From positions 103,701 through 167,700 of the forward strand of contig MBRE01000041.1 in assembly GCA_001698425.1 (NCBI GenBank): DNA of 64,000 nucleotides. The letters run 5' to 3'. The translations under genes and the position numbers were made by a program. Of this stretch, positions 1-7,597 are shown in pieces (position 1 is the stretch's first letter; each line of letters begins with the position of its first letter). The notes under the pieces were generated by a model, which worked only from the letters and a program-made list of their open reading frames with translations, had not been told where the DNA came from and did not search any database. The DNA comes from Oscillatoriales cyanobacterium USR001 (GTDB lineage: Bacteria > Cyanobacteriota > Cyanobacteriia > Cyanobacteriales > Microcoleaceae).

Positions 1-275
1 TTAACTTACCTTTGACAGAGGATTACTTGGACTCAGTACGATCGATATCCGAGGAGAAATTTCGCCAAAGAATGCAAATTTTAGCACAACAAAATGGCTT
101 TATTTTCCGAGATTTATCCCAACTATGGCCAACGCGAAATGATTATTTTGTTGACCCCAGCCATCTAAATCGTTACGGCGCGATCGCAGTTTCAGAGGAA
201 CTTGTTATTGACTGGGATATTCCTTGGCCGATGCCGCGACAAAAAGGGGGTGAATCCACATTCCATAATTCTTAA
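1..275 (+). CDS. C-terminal fragment of SGNH/GDSL-like protein
   Basis: The open frame enters from the left edge of the window (codons in frame from base 3), so only the last 90 or so residues are visible. The segment VDPSHLNRYGA is the kind of D-x-x-H block that ends SGNH/GDSL hydrolases and the DUF1574-like acyl-transfer partners of cyanobacteria, supplying catalytic Asp and His. The Ser and Gly/Asn blocks would lie outside the window. The TTG at base 12 is internal and not a believable start. The family call is an inference from one motif. Confidence 0.55.
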   Translation, partial: NLPLTEDYLDSVRSISEEKFRQRMQILAQQNGFIFRDLSQLWPTRNDYFVDPSHLNRYGAIAVSEELVIDWDIPWPMPRQKGGESTFHNS

Positions 276-362
276 ATTAGGTTGAGAAATTTTGATCTTT
301 CTGACTTAAATGTGCTTAAATTAATTAAGACATAATTAGTGAATGTTTTTCAATTCTAAGAA

Positions 363-1073
363 ATGACAAAAACAGATAAATCTATTCGCACTCTAGCAGT
401 TGACATCGGTGGCAGCGGCATCAAAGTCATGGTTTTAGATGAAGATGGGCAACCGATTACGGAACGTGGGCGAGTAGAAACGCCTCAACCCCCTAAACCA
501 GAACCCGTATTAGCCGCGATCGCATCTTTAGTTACCGAACAAGGCGAATTTGACCGGATATCAGTTGGTTTCCCTGGCGTAGTTTCTAATGGTATCACTA
601 AAACGGCCGTAAATTTAGACCCAGATTGGGTAGAATTTGACTTAGCAAATACCCTCAAAGATCGCTTAGGAAAACCTGTGAGAGTTGTCAATGATGCTGA
701 TATGCAAGGAATGGGAGCAATTTCTGGTAAAGGTGTGGAATTAGTCATTACTTTGGGTACTGGTTTTGGTTCTGCTCTATTTGTTGATGGTAAATTAGTA
801 CCTAATTTGGAAGCCGGACATCATCCATTTCGTAAAGGAGAAACTTACGAACAACAATTAGGGCGTGTTGCCTTAGATGAAGTAGGTCAAAAAAGGTGGA
901 ATCGTCGCCTTGAAAAAGCAATTGCGATCCTTTTAAATTTGTTTAGTTGCGATTGTCTTTATCTGGGTGGTGGAAATACTAAAAAAATCACATTTGAGTT
1001 ACCGCCCCGTGTTACAATTGTACCTAATGTCAGTGGCTTATTAGGAGGAATTGCTTTGTGGCGTGATGAGTAA
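363..1073 (+). CDS. ppgK: ROK-family polyphosphate glucokinase-like protein
   Basis: This is a 236-residue sugar kinase of the ROK fold that probably phosphorylates glucose using polyphosphate and/or ATP in the cytoplasm. The N-terminal phosphate loop reads DIGGSGIK (from residue 14), the catalytic Asp lies in VVNDADMQG (about residue 110), and the second phosphate loop is LGTGFGSALF followed by the glucose-binding EAGHHPF segment. The compact length and the lack of the cysteine-rich zinc motif of classical ROK kinases fit PPGK. It stands alone, with an ATG start and an imperfect hairpin downstream. Polyphosphate use is known for the family, not shown here. Confidence 0.85.
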   Translation: MTKTDKSIRTLAVDIGGSGIKVMVLDEDGQPITERGRVETPQPPKPEPVLAAIASLVTEQGEFDRISVGFPGVVSNGITKTAVNLDPDWVEFDLANTLKDRLGKPVRVVNDADMQGMGAISGKGVELVITLGTGFGSALFVDGKLVPNLEAGHHPFRKGETYEQQLGRVALDEVGQKRWNRRLEKAIAILLNLFSCDCLYLGGGNTKKITFELPPRVTIVPNVSGLLGGIALWRDE

Positions 1074-1086
1074 ATACACTGTAAAA

Positions 1087-1151
1087 GGCGAAGCATTTGG
1101 GTAGAAAGTCTTTAGATGCAAGCTATAAAATATCGACCCAAATGTTTCGCC
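1087..1151. repeat. Imperfect inverted repeat after ppgK
   Basis: A 16-nt arm at 1087-1102 (GGCGAAGCATTTGGGT) pairs with one at 1136-1151 with a single mismatch. It could terminate ppgK transcription, but no T-run follows. A degenerate relative occurs at about 36443-36512, so it is more likely a dispersed palindromic repeat. Confidence 0.6.
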
Positions 1152-1241
1152 ATCAAAAATAGAATGCTTTTCAACTGGGAACATTGTTCATTTAATTTTG
1201 TTATTCTGCTTGTCGATTGTTAATTACCAAAACAAACTACC

Positions 1242-2384
1242 ATGCTGCCATTTATCCGTAAAGAGTTAGCTGAATTTAGCGCCTATTCTCCCCATCCCAG
1301 CGGTATTTCAGGAGAGCCAGTTAAGTCTGAAATTATCCTCGATCGCTTAGATACTAACGAATGTCCCTACGATTTACCCGATCGATTAAAACAAAAATTA
1401 GCCGATAATTATCAGCAATTAATAGAGACAAATCGTTATCCAGATGGTAGCCACGCCACACTGAAAAACGCGATCGCCAGATACATCAACGAATCCGCCC
1501 AAGTCCCTCAAAACCTCTTAATTAACCCAGATAATATTTCCGTTGGTAATGGTTCAGATGAATTAATTAGATCCCTTTTAATTGCCACCTGTTTGTGCGA
1601 TCGAGGTTCTATCTTAGTTGCCAATCCTACCTTTTCCATGTACGCCATTCTCGCTCAAACCCTCGGCATTTCCGTCGTCAGTACAGGACGAAATGAATTA
1701 AACTTTGAAATGGATTTAGCAGCAGCTAAAACCATAATTGAACAAACACAAAATCCACCAGTAAGGTTAGTTTTTGTAGTTCATCCTAATTCCCCCACCG
1801 CCAATGCTTTGACAAACAATGAAATAGAATGGCTGCGAAATTTACCAGAAAATATTTTAGCAGTCATCGACGAAGCTTATTTTGAATTTAGCCAAACTAC
1901 CCTAGTTCAAGAATTGTCCCAACATCCTAATTGGATAATTTTACGCACATTTTCTAAAGCATTTCGATTAGCCGCAATGAGAGTAGGATATGCGATCGCC
2001 CACCCCGAACTTATTGCCATTCTCGAAAAAATTCGTTTACCATATAATCTTCCCAGTTTCTCCCAAGCTGCGGCTTTATTTGCCTTAACAGAAAGAGAAA
2101 GCTTACAGTCATCAATTCCCGAAATATTAGCCGAGAGAAGCAAATTAATTACCGCCTTAAATCAGCACCAAAAATTGCAAGTATGGCCAAGTGTAGCTAA
2201 TTTTATTTACGCCCGGATCGAGACAAACAATCTCAATTCTCTTAATCAACAACATCAAGATTTAATGTCCAAACTTAAAAATCAAGGCACATTAATTCGG
2301 CACACCGGCGGCGGTTTACGAATTACTATCGGTACTCCCGCAGAAAATCAGCGGACAATTCAGCGAATTAACGCAATTCTTTAA
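1242..2384 (+). CDS. hisC: Histidinol-phosphate aminotransferase
   Basis: This 380-residue fold-type I PLP aminotransferase converts imidazole acetol phosphate to histidinol phosphate in histidine synthesis. Visible landmarks are [10 protein letters not shown] near the N-terminus, RYPDGSH, the cofactor-contacting [19 protein letters not shown], the Asp/Tyr pair in VIDEAYFEF, the Schiff-base Lys in [14 protein letters not shown] (about residue 238) and a C-terminal Arg segment GGGLRITIG. Full length for the family. It is not clustered with other his genes, as is usual in cyanobacteria. A related aminotransferase specificity cannot be excluded. Confidence 0.9.
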   Translation: MLPFIRKELAEFSAYSPHPSGISGEPVKSEIILDRLDTNECPYDLPDRLKQKLADNYQQLIETNRYPDGSHATLKNAIARYINESAQVPQNLLINPDNISVGNGSDELIRSLLIATCLCDRGSILVANPTFSMYAILAQTLGISVVSTGRNELNFEMDLAAAKTIIEQTQNPPVRLVFVVHPNSPTANALTNNEIEWLRNLPENILAVIDEAYFEFSQTTLVQELSQHPNWIILRTFSKAFRLAAMRVGYAIAHPELIAILEKIRLPYNLPSFSQAAALFALTERESLQSSIPEILAERSKLITALNQHQKLQVWPSVANFIYARIETNNLNSLNQQHQDLMSKLKNQGTLIRHTGGGLRITIGTPAENQRTIQRINAIL

Positions 2385-2444
2385 AAGCATTTAAAAGCAT
2401 CTATAGAATTGAAGATTTATATCGCCTATCCTAGAACTTAACTC

Positions 2445-4010
2445 ATGCGCGAACCTAATTACATATCAGAAATTCCAATTAGCCATCGACAAGCTTATGG
2501 TCAGTTTTTTACACCTGCTTCTGTTGCCTATCTAATGGCAGAATGGGTGATGAAAGAACACCCACAAACCGTACTAGATCCGGCCTTTGGCTTAGGCATT
2601 TTTTACGATCAAATCAACCAAATTTCCCTGGATAAAAATTTACAATTTATCGGCTATGAAATCGACCAAAATATTATCAATTACCTTAACATTGATGGGA
2701 GCAAAACAAATCTAAAAATTATTAACAGCGACTACCTTGCAGCTGATATAGGGAATTTTGATGGGATTATTTGCAATCCCCCTTATATGAAATTTCAAAA
2801 ATTTCGGAACAGACATGATGTATTACCTAAAATAGAGAGAAAAATTGGTAAAAAGTTAGTTGGTTATGCTAATATTGCCTCCATATTTCTTGTGAAAGCT
2901 TTACAGGAACTTAACTTAAATGGTAGATTAGCATTTATTATGCCATTAGAATTTTTTAACGCTGGTTATGGCAAAGAAATTAAAAAAAGTCTTCTGAATG
3001 ATAATTTGTTAAAACAAATTATCATTTTTGCCAATGAAAAAGATATTTTTCCAGAAGCAATTACCACTGTCTGCGTATTGTTTTGTAAAAATGATGGTCA
3101 ACCAGAAGCTATTAAGATTACACAGATTAAAAGCAGTGAAGAACTCCAACAAATATCCGACATTAATAATTTCTATCAACAACAAATAGAATTATCAGAT
3201 TTGCCATACAATAAAAAATGGACACCTATTATTTTATCATTATTTTCTCAACAAAATCTCCCAGATATTTCTTGTAAATTATCTTGTAAATTATCTTTAT
3301 ATGGCGCATTTTCTAGGGGAATAGCAACAGGAGCTAATGATTTTTTTGCCCTAAATAAATCGAAGATTAAAGATTTAAGAATTGATGAAAATAATTTATG
3401 TAAGTGCATTACAAAAAGCCAACAAATTCGCAAGGTAATTTTTACTGAGGATGACTTTTATGTACTTTACAATAGAAATAAATCAGTTTATTGCTTAGAC
3501 GTAAAAAACCACGATCTGCCGGAAATTTGCGATTATATAAAACATGGAGAAATTTTAGGGTATCACCAGAGATATTTGACAAGAAAAAGAAAACCTTGGT
3601 ACAAAATTGAACGCAGAAAACCTGCACCAATTTTGCTTGGTGTGTTTAGTAGACAGCGTCTAAAAGTTATCAGAAATATGACAACTGCAATTAGTTTTAC
3701 TTGCTTTCATTCTTTTTATCCAAATGTGCTTGGTGAATCACTGATCGACAAGTTATTTGTGTATTTACTCAGTGATGTGGGGCAAAAAATAATTAAATCT
3801 AATAAAAGAATTTATGGAGATAACTTAGATAAATTTGAACCTGGCGATCTTAACGATAGTTTATTTCCGAGTCCGATGCAATTTGCTATAATTGACGATC
3901 GCGAAGCACGGGAAGTAATTGAGATTGCTAAAATAGATGAAAGATTAGCTATTAAAATGAGCAATCAATTAATAGAAAAAATTATTAATGAAGAGCCAAA
4001 AACTGATTAA
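2445..4010 (+). CDS. Orphan N6-adenine DNA methyltransferase (TaqI/Eco57I-like)
   Basis: A 521-residue class I SAM-dependent methyltransferase. The SAM-binding part shows QAYGQFFTP, LDPAFGLGIF (motif I), IGYEID and the catalytic NPPY in ICNPPYMKF (about residue 111), the signature of adenine-N6 enzymes. The C-terminal half resembles a target recognition domain. No PD-(D/E)XK nuclease motif is obvious in the protein and no restriction gene sits beside it, so it is probably an orphan modification enzyme. It is noticeably richer in A+T than its neighbours, suggesting horizontal acquisition. The following gene is convergent, with only 14 bp between the stop codons. Confidence 0.85.
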   Translation: MREPNYISEIPISHRQAYGQFFTPASVAYLMAEWVMKEHPQTVLDPAFGLGIFYDQINQISLDKNLQFIGYEIDQNIINYLNIDGSKTNLKIINSDYLAADIGNFDGIICNPPYMKFQKFRNRHDVLPKIERKIGKKLVGYANIASIFLVKALQELNLNGRLAFIMPLEFFNAGYGKEIKKSLLNDNLLKQIIIFANEKDIFPEAITTVCVLFCKNDGQPEAIKITQIKSSEELQQISDINNFYQQQIELSDLPYNKKWTPIILSLFSQQNLPDISCKLSCKLSLYGAFSRGIATGANDFFALNKSKIKDLRIDENNLCKCITKSQQIRKVIFTEDDFYVLYNRNKSVYCLDVKNHDLPEICDYIKHGEILGYHQRYLTRKRKPWYKIERRKPAPILLGVFSRQRLKVIRNMTTAISFTCFHSFYPNVLGESLIDKLFVYLLSDVGQKIIKSNKRIYGDNLDKFEPGDLNDSLFPSPMQFAIIDDREAREVIEIAKIDERLAIKMSNQLIEKIINEEPKTD

Positions 4011-4024
4011 GGAAGATACTCCAA

Positions 4025-5509
4025 TTACCAATGCCAATATCGCCGCCAGTGAAACAAATTCTCCAATAAATTCGATAAAAAAGGCTGAGTGCGAAATTTT
4101 TGTAATTGCCAATTAGTGGCTATTTTACCGTTAATTTCTGATAGCGTCGGCCAAATGTGGGGAAACTCTGCGATCGCATCTACTTTTAACCCTTGACGCA
4201 TCGCCAAAGCTATGCTATGTATTAACTCGGCAGCTTGGGGGCCTACAATAATCGCCCCCAAAATCTCCCCATTATGACGACAAATTAATTTATAAAAACC
4301 TGTAGTTTCCCCCTGCATTTGAGCGCGATCGAGCAGCTTAAAATATTCTCGACAAACTAACACATCCTCCCCATATTTCGCCTTAGCTTGCGATTCATTT
4401 AAGCCAACTCTTGCTAATTGCGGATCGGCAAAAATTGCCCAAGGAATCCCACTATAATTAACCTTAAAAATTGGTAAAAACAAGGCATTTTTTAACGCAA
4501 CTTTAGCTTGATAATTGGCTATATTAGGAAATAAATAACCCCTAGAAAAATCTGTACAAGCATAAATTCGACGATTCGTAGTTTGCAGTTTATTATTTAA
4601 AATTAAACCTTTATCATTAAATTTAACGCCCGTTGCTGACAAATTTAAAGATTCAAAATCAGTTTTTTTATAACCAGCAGCCACCAAAATCTCATCCGTT
4701 TCTATCGCCTCATTTCCCGCCTGAATCCATTTTTTCTCATCAATAATTCTCGCTTGAGTCACCTCAGTTTGAGTTAAAATCCTGACTCCTTCAGATTCTA
4801 ATACAGCTTGAACTAAACGAGCAGCTTCAGGATCTTCTTTGGCTAAAATATGGGAACTTTTCACAATTACTGTCACTGCAACTCCCAACCTGTTAAAAGC
4901 TTGTGCTAATTCTACACCAGCAGGATCTCCACCAATTACAACTAAACTATTAGGCAATTTTTTTAACTCACTTAAACCCCCAATTGTTTCAGGAGTAAAG
5001 TATCCTGTAGATAATAATCCTTGAATTTCTGGAATAGCTGGTTGAGAGGGAGTTGCTAAGAGGAATCTCCGAGATTTTAAACGTCTTCCATTCACAATTA
5101 CAGCCAAATCTGGTTTAATAATAAATTCAGCATTCCCCAAAATTACATCAACTCCCGCAGTGGCTAAGAAATCAATGGAATTAACTTTTTCGATATTAGA
5201 AACAGTATTTTTAGCCCACTCGATCGCGGCATCAAGTTGTAAGACTATTTCCGGTGTATCGGCATTTTCTCCAAAGTTTGAAGTAAATTGTTGGGCAAAG
5301 TTAACCTGTTGAGCAAACCGTCCAAATTCAACTAAAGTTTGACTATATCTCGCTCCCAAAATCGGAAAGTTTTTACCTAAAAATGACAATTCTGGGGATT
5401 TATTGGGAGGTTCAATTAAGGCAACACTAGCTTGTAGGTACTTTGCGGTGAGCGCAGCACAACGTCCCGCAGGAGTCCCACCAATTATCACCACATCATA
5501 ATCGAGCAT
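4025..5509 (-). CDS. FAD/NAD(P) oxidoreductase, mercuric-reductase-like, no redox disulfide
   Basis: A 494-residue flavoprotein of the pyridine nucleotide-disulfide oxidoreductase family. It has the FAD Rossmann motif VVIIGGTPAGRCAAL at the N-terminus, a second dinucleotide motif VVIGGDPAGVELAQ for NAD(P)H, the FAD-contacting region around YACTDFSRGY and a C-terminal dimerisation domain ending in HIWPTLSEI. The CxxxxC redox pair expected about 40 residues from the N-terminus is absent: the region reads FLGKNFPILGARYSQ. The His-Pro active-site pair near the C-terminus is also altered to Trp-Pro. Disulfide exchange is therefore unlikely; substrate unknown. Confidence 0.8.
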   Translation of the reverse strand: MLDYDVVIIGGTPAGRCAALTAKYLQASVALIEPPNKSPELSFLGKNFPILGARYSQTLVEFGRFAQQVNFAQQFTSNFGENADTPEIVLQLDAAIEWAKNTVSNIEKVNSIDFLATAGVDVILGNAEFIIKPDLAVIVNGRRLKSRRFLLATPSQPAIPEIQGLLSTGYFTPETIGGLSELKKLPNSLVVIGGDPAGVELAQAFNRLGVAVTVIVKSSHILAKEDPEAARLVQAVLESEGVRILTQTEVTQARIIDEKKWIQAGNEAIETDEILVAAGYKKTDFESLNLSATGVKFNDKGLILNNKLQTTNRRIYACTDFSRGYLFPNIANYQAKVALKNALFLPIFKVNYSGIPWAIFADPQLARVGLNESQAKAKYGEDVLVCREYFKLLDRAQMQGETTGFYKLICRHNGEILGAIIVGPQAAELIHSIALAMRQGLKVDAIAEFPHIWPTLSEINGKIATNWQLQKFRTQPFLSNLLENLFHWRRYWHW

Positions 5510-5512
5510 AAA

Positions 5513-5612
5513 ATTATTATTTGTTATTTGTTATTTGTTATTTGTTATTTGTTATTTGTTAACTGTTATTTGTTATTTGTTAACTGTTATTTGTTATTTG
5601 TTAACTGTTAAC
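5513..5612. repeat. STRR heptamer array (TTATTTG/TTAACTG)
   Basis: About 100 bp of tandem TTATTTG units interspersed with TTAACTG, lying between the oxidoreductase start and the 3' end of cobC. Related arrays recur at about 26265, 29000, 32340, 38205, 43977 and 55975. These match the short tandemly repeated repetitive sequences of cyanobacteria. The cobC stop codon lies at the edge of the array. Confidence 0.9.
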
Positions 5613-6708
5613 ACAATTCTAAAACATCAGCCAAACCTGCTAAAAGGCGATTATTATCTGACTCAGTACGAATCGCAACTCGGAAAAAGCGATCGCCCAA
5701 TTCAGGAAAACTTAAACAGTCCCGAATTAAAATTCTGTGTCGTTCTAACAAAGTCTTTTGTAACCAAGTAACAGAATGCTCAGAACGCACTAACAAAAAA
5801 TTAGCAGCACCCTGATAAGGTTTGAAACCCGGTAACTTTGCCAAACCCTCAAATAAGAGAGGGCGAACCACTTTTAACCAGTCCCAAGTTCGATCGGCAA
5901 AAGCCCGATCCTCGATCGCAGCAATAGCCGCCGCCGCCGCCAAAGTATTCACAGGCCAAGGATCGCGCCACTGTTGCCAAAGACGAATGCGATCGGGATG
6001 GGCGATCGCATAACCCAACCGCAAACCCGGTAACGAATAAAACTTAGTCAGCGATCGCAAAATCACCAAATTCGGAAACTCCCGCACCAAACCAACCAAA
6101 CTTTGTTGTTGAGACGGCAATAGAAAGTCCATAAAAGCCTCATCCACCACCAAAAGAGCAAATCGCTCCAAAAAAGGCGCGATCGCCTCCACACTAAATA
6201 ACTTACCCGTAGGATTATGGGGATTATTCAGCAAAAAACCACATTGACTAGGAATAGTAGACCGGAGAAACGCGATCGGCAAATCCCCATCCAAAACCTC
6301 CAACCCCAAATCAATCGGGCATTCCACCACACTCGCCCCAAAAGTTTTCAAACCACGCCGATAGTCCCCAAAAGCCGGAGTCACCAAATAAGTAGCAGTC
6401 AACTTGGACAACTCAAAAGCCGCCCAAGTTAATAACTCCGCCGCACCATTCCCCGGCAAAATCCAATCCGAGTCAAGATTAGCCTCAACCTGGCTCAGAG
6501 CCTCCCTCAACTCGCAATAATCCGAGTCTGGGTAAGCCCCCAAGCGGTCTAAGTGCGATCGCATCGCCAACATCACCGACTCAGGAGGTCCCAAAGGACT
6601 AATACTCGCAGAAAAATCCAGAATGGCAGAAACAGGGCAGCCCGCTAACGCCGCTGCCCAAATTAAATTTCCTCCATGTACAGGTCGAGTCAAAGCTCCA
6701 TTCCGCAA
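5608..6708 (-). CDS. cobC: Threonine-phosphate decarboxylase-like PLP enzyme
   Basis: A 366-residue fold-type I PLP enzyme resembling CobD/CobC, which makes (R)-1-amino-2-propanol phosphate for the nucleotide loop of cobalamin. Motifs: HGGNLIWAA at the N-terminus, DFSASISPLGPP, LPGNGAAELL, NNPHNPTG, VVDEAFMDF and the PLP Lys in SLTKFYSLPGLRLGY (about residue 222). The start is a TTG 10 bp after the HU stop codon; no in-frame ATG precedes the conserved HGGN block. Co-transcription with the upstream HU gene is likely. The last codons and stop abut the heptamer array. It is separate from the cob cluster at 36.8-41.8 kb. HisC activity is a less likely alternative. Confidence 0.8.
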   Translation of the reverse strand: MRNGALTRPVHGGNLIWAAALAGCPVSAILDFSASISPLGPPESVMLAMRSHLDRLGAYPDSDYCELREALSQVEANLDSDWILPGNGAAELLTWAAFELSKLTATYLVTPAFGDYRRGLKTFGASVVECPIDLGLEVLDGDLPIAFLRSTIPSQCGFLLNNPHNPTGKLFSVEAIAPFLERFALLVVDEAFMDFLLPSQQQSLVGLVREFPNLVILRSLTKFYSLPGLRLGYAIAHPDRIRLWQQWRDPWPVNTLAAAAAIAAIEDRAFADRTWDWLKVVRPLLFEGLAKLPGFKPYQGAANFLLVRSEHSVTWLQKTLLERHRILIRDCLSFPELGDRFFRVAIRTESDNNRLLAGLADVLELC

Positions 6709-6718
6709 TTATTGACCC

Positions 6719-7006
6719 TTACTTCTGAGCCGGCGGTGCAACTCTATCCTTAAACAACTTACCCGCCGAAAAAGCAGGAACCTTAGTTGCCGGGATTTCC
6801 ATCTTCTCACCCGTCTTAGGATTGCGGCCTTCGCGAGCCTTACGTTCCCGTGACTCAAAAGAGCCAAAACCTACGAGAGTCACCTTTTCGCCATCAGAAA
6901 CAGCTTCCATGATCGATTCCAGGGCCGCCGTCAGTACAGCATCGGCTTGTTTCTTACTTACAGTCGCCTTTTCTGCCACTGCGTCAACCAATTCACCTTT
7001 ATTCAT
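6719..7006 (-). CDS. hup: HU-family nucleoid DNA-binding protein
   Basis: A 95-residue bacterial histone-like protein that binds and bends DNA as a dimer. The N-terminal helical part starts MNKGELVDAVAEK, and the DNA-binding beta arm carries the hallmark GRNPKTGEKMEIPA. The tail APPAQK is a short extension. The ATG is preceded by a good ribosome site (AAGGAG, reading the minus strand). It is the first gene of a likely two-gene unit with cobC, and 590 bp of repeat-rich DNA lies upstream. Confidence 0.96.
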   Translation of the reverse strand: MNKGELVDAVAEKATVSKKQADAVLTAALESIMEAVSDGEKVTLVGFGSFESRERKAREGRNPKTGEKMEIPATKVPAFSAGKLFKDRVAPPAQK

Positions 7007-7171
7007 CGCACACTCCTTGAAGTTTGCACAATTACGACATTAATACAGCATTCAGCTTTTCGCTGCGTCTGGATTGGGGGGTTCCCGGTTCCGGGTTGAG
7101 GTTCAGGCTGTGCCCTAATTCCTAATACCTGCAATTCTGGCAAAAAATCCTTAACTACCACCAATTACCTT

Positions 7172-7306
7172 ATACCAATTTTTATCAGGCTCATATAATT
7201 CGATCCCCCCAGCCCCTTTTTTAAGGGGAGCAAGAATTCAAAGTCCCCCTTTTTAAGAGGGATTTAGGGGGATCGGAATATGTGCAACGACCCATTAAAT
7301 TGGTAT
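7172..7306. mobile_element. MITE-like palindromic element
   Basis: A 135-bp non-coding unit bounded by perfect 10-bp inverted repeats, ATACCAATTT at 7172-7181 and its complement at 7297-7306. Inside are two adjacent hairpins built from CCCC(T)nAAGGGG blocks and an outer GATCCCCC/GGGGGATC pairing. TTA occurs on both sides (7170-7172 and 7306-7308), which could be a target duplication, although it overlaps the palindrome. No transposase is encoded, so any movement would need one in trans. Mobility is inference. Confidence 0.5.
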
Positions 7307-7531
7307 TAACAGTATTGGTCAAAGCAGGAATCTTTACATCAGATCGCTGAAACTCCCATTAAATCTAATTTTCACGCTCATTATTCTAAAGTCTTATAGA
7401 GCGATATGGATCGGTAAAACCTTTAATTTATATGGACTTCGCCATTTTTTAGTTTACAGGTTAAAGTTTTAGCTCAAAAACCCCCTTGCGAGATATAATT
7501 TTTAGCTTTATTCGATCGCACTTACACATTA

Positions 7532-7564
7532 TGCGTAACGCCGCCCTTTGGACGGCGTTACGCA
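7532..7564. terminator. Hairpin downstream of pilQ
   Basis: Arms TGCGTAACGCCG (7532-7543) and CGGCGTTACGCA (7553-7564) are perfectly complementary around a 9-nt centre that pairs further. It lies 33 bp past the pilQ stop and may end pilMNOQ transcripts. There is no T-tract on the minus strand, so a role in RNA stabilisation or as a dispersed palindrome is equally possible. Confidence 0.45.
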
Positions 7565-7597
7565 AACACCCCAATTAAAGGCTGCTCATTTATATTC

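Larger units (their letters stand above)
7007..7597. other. Repeat-bearing intergenic region between hup and pilQ
   Basis: No convincing gene lies in these 591 bp. The region holds the hup promoter zone at the left, a 135-bp MITE-like element (7172-7306), a stretch of plain AT-rich DNA and a perfect 12-bp-arm hairpin (7532-7564) behind pilQ. Confidence 0.7.

Noticed and set aside
5513-5612. Possible CRISPR-like array
   Set aside because: Units are 7 bp and contiguous with no spacers; it is an STRR microsatellite, as are the other heptamer arrays.
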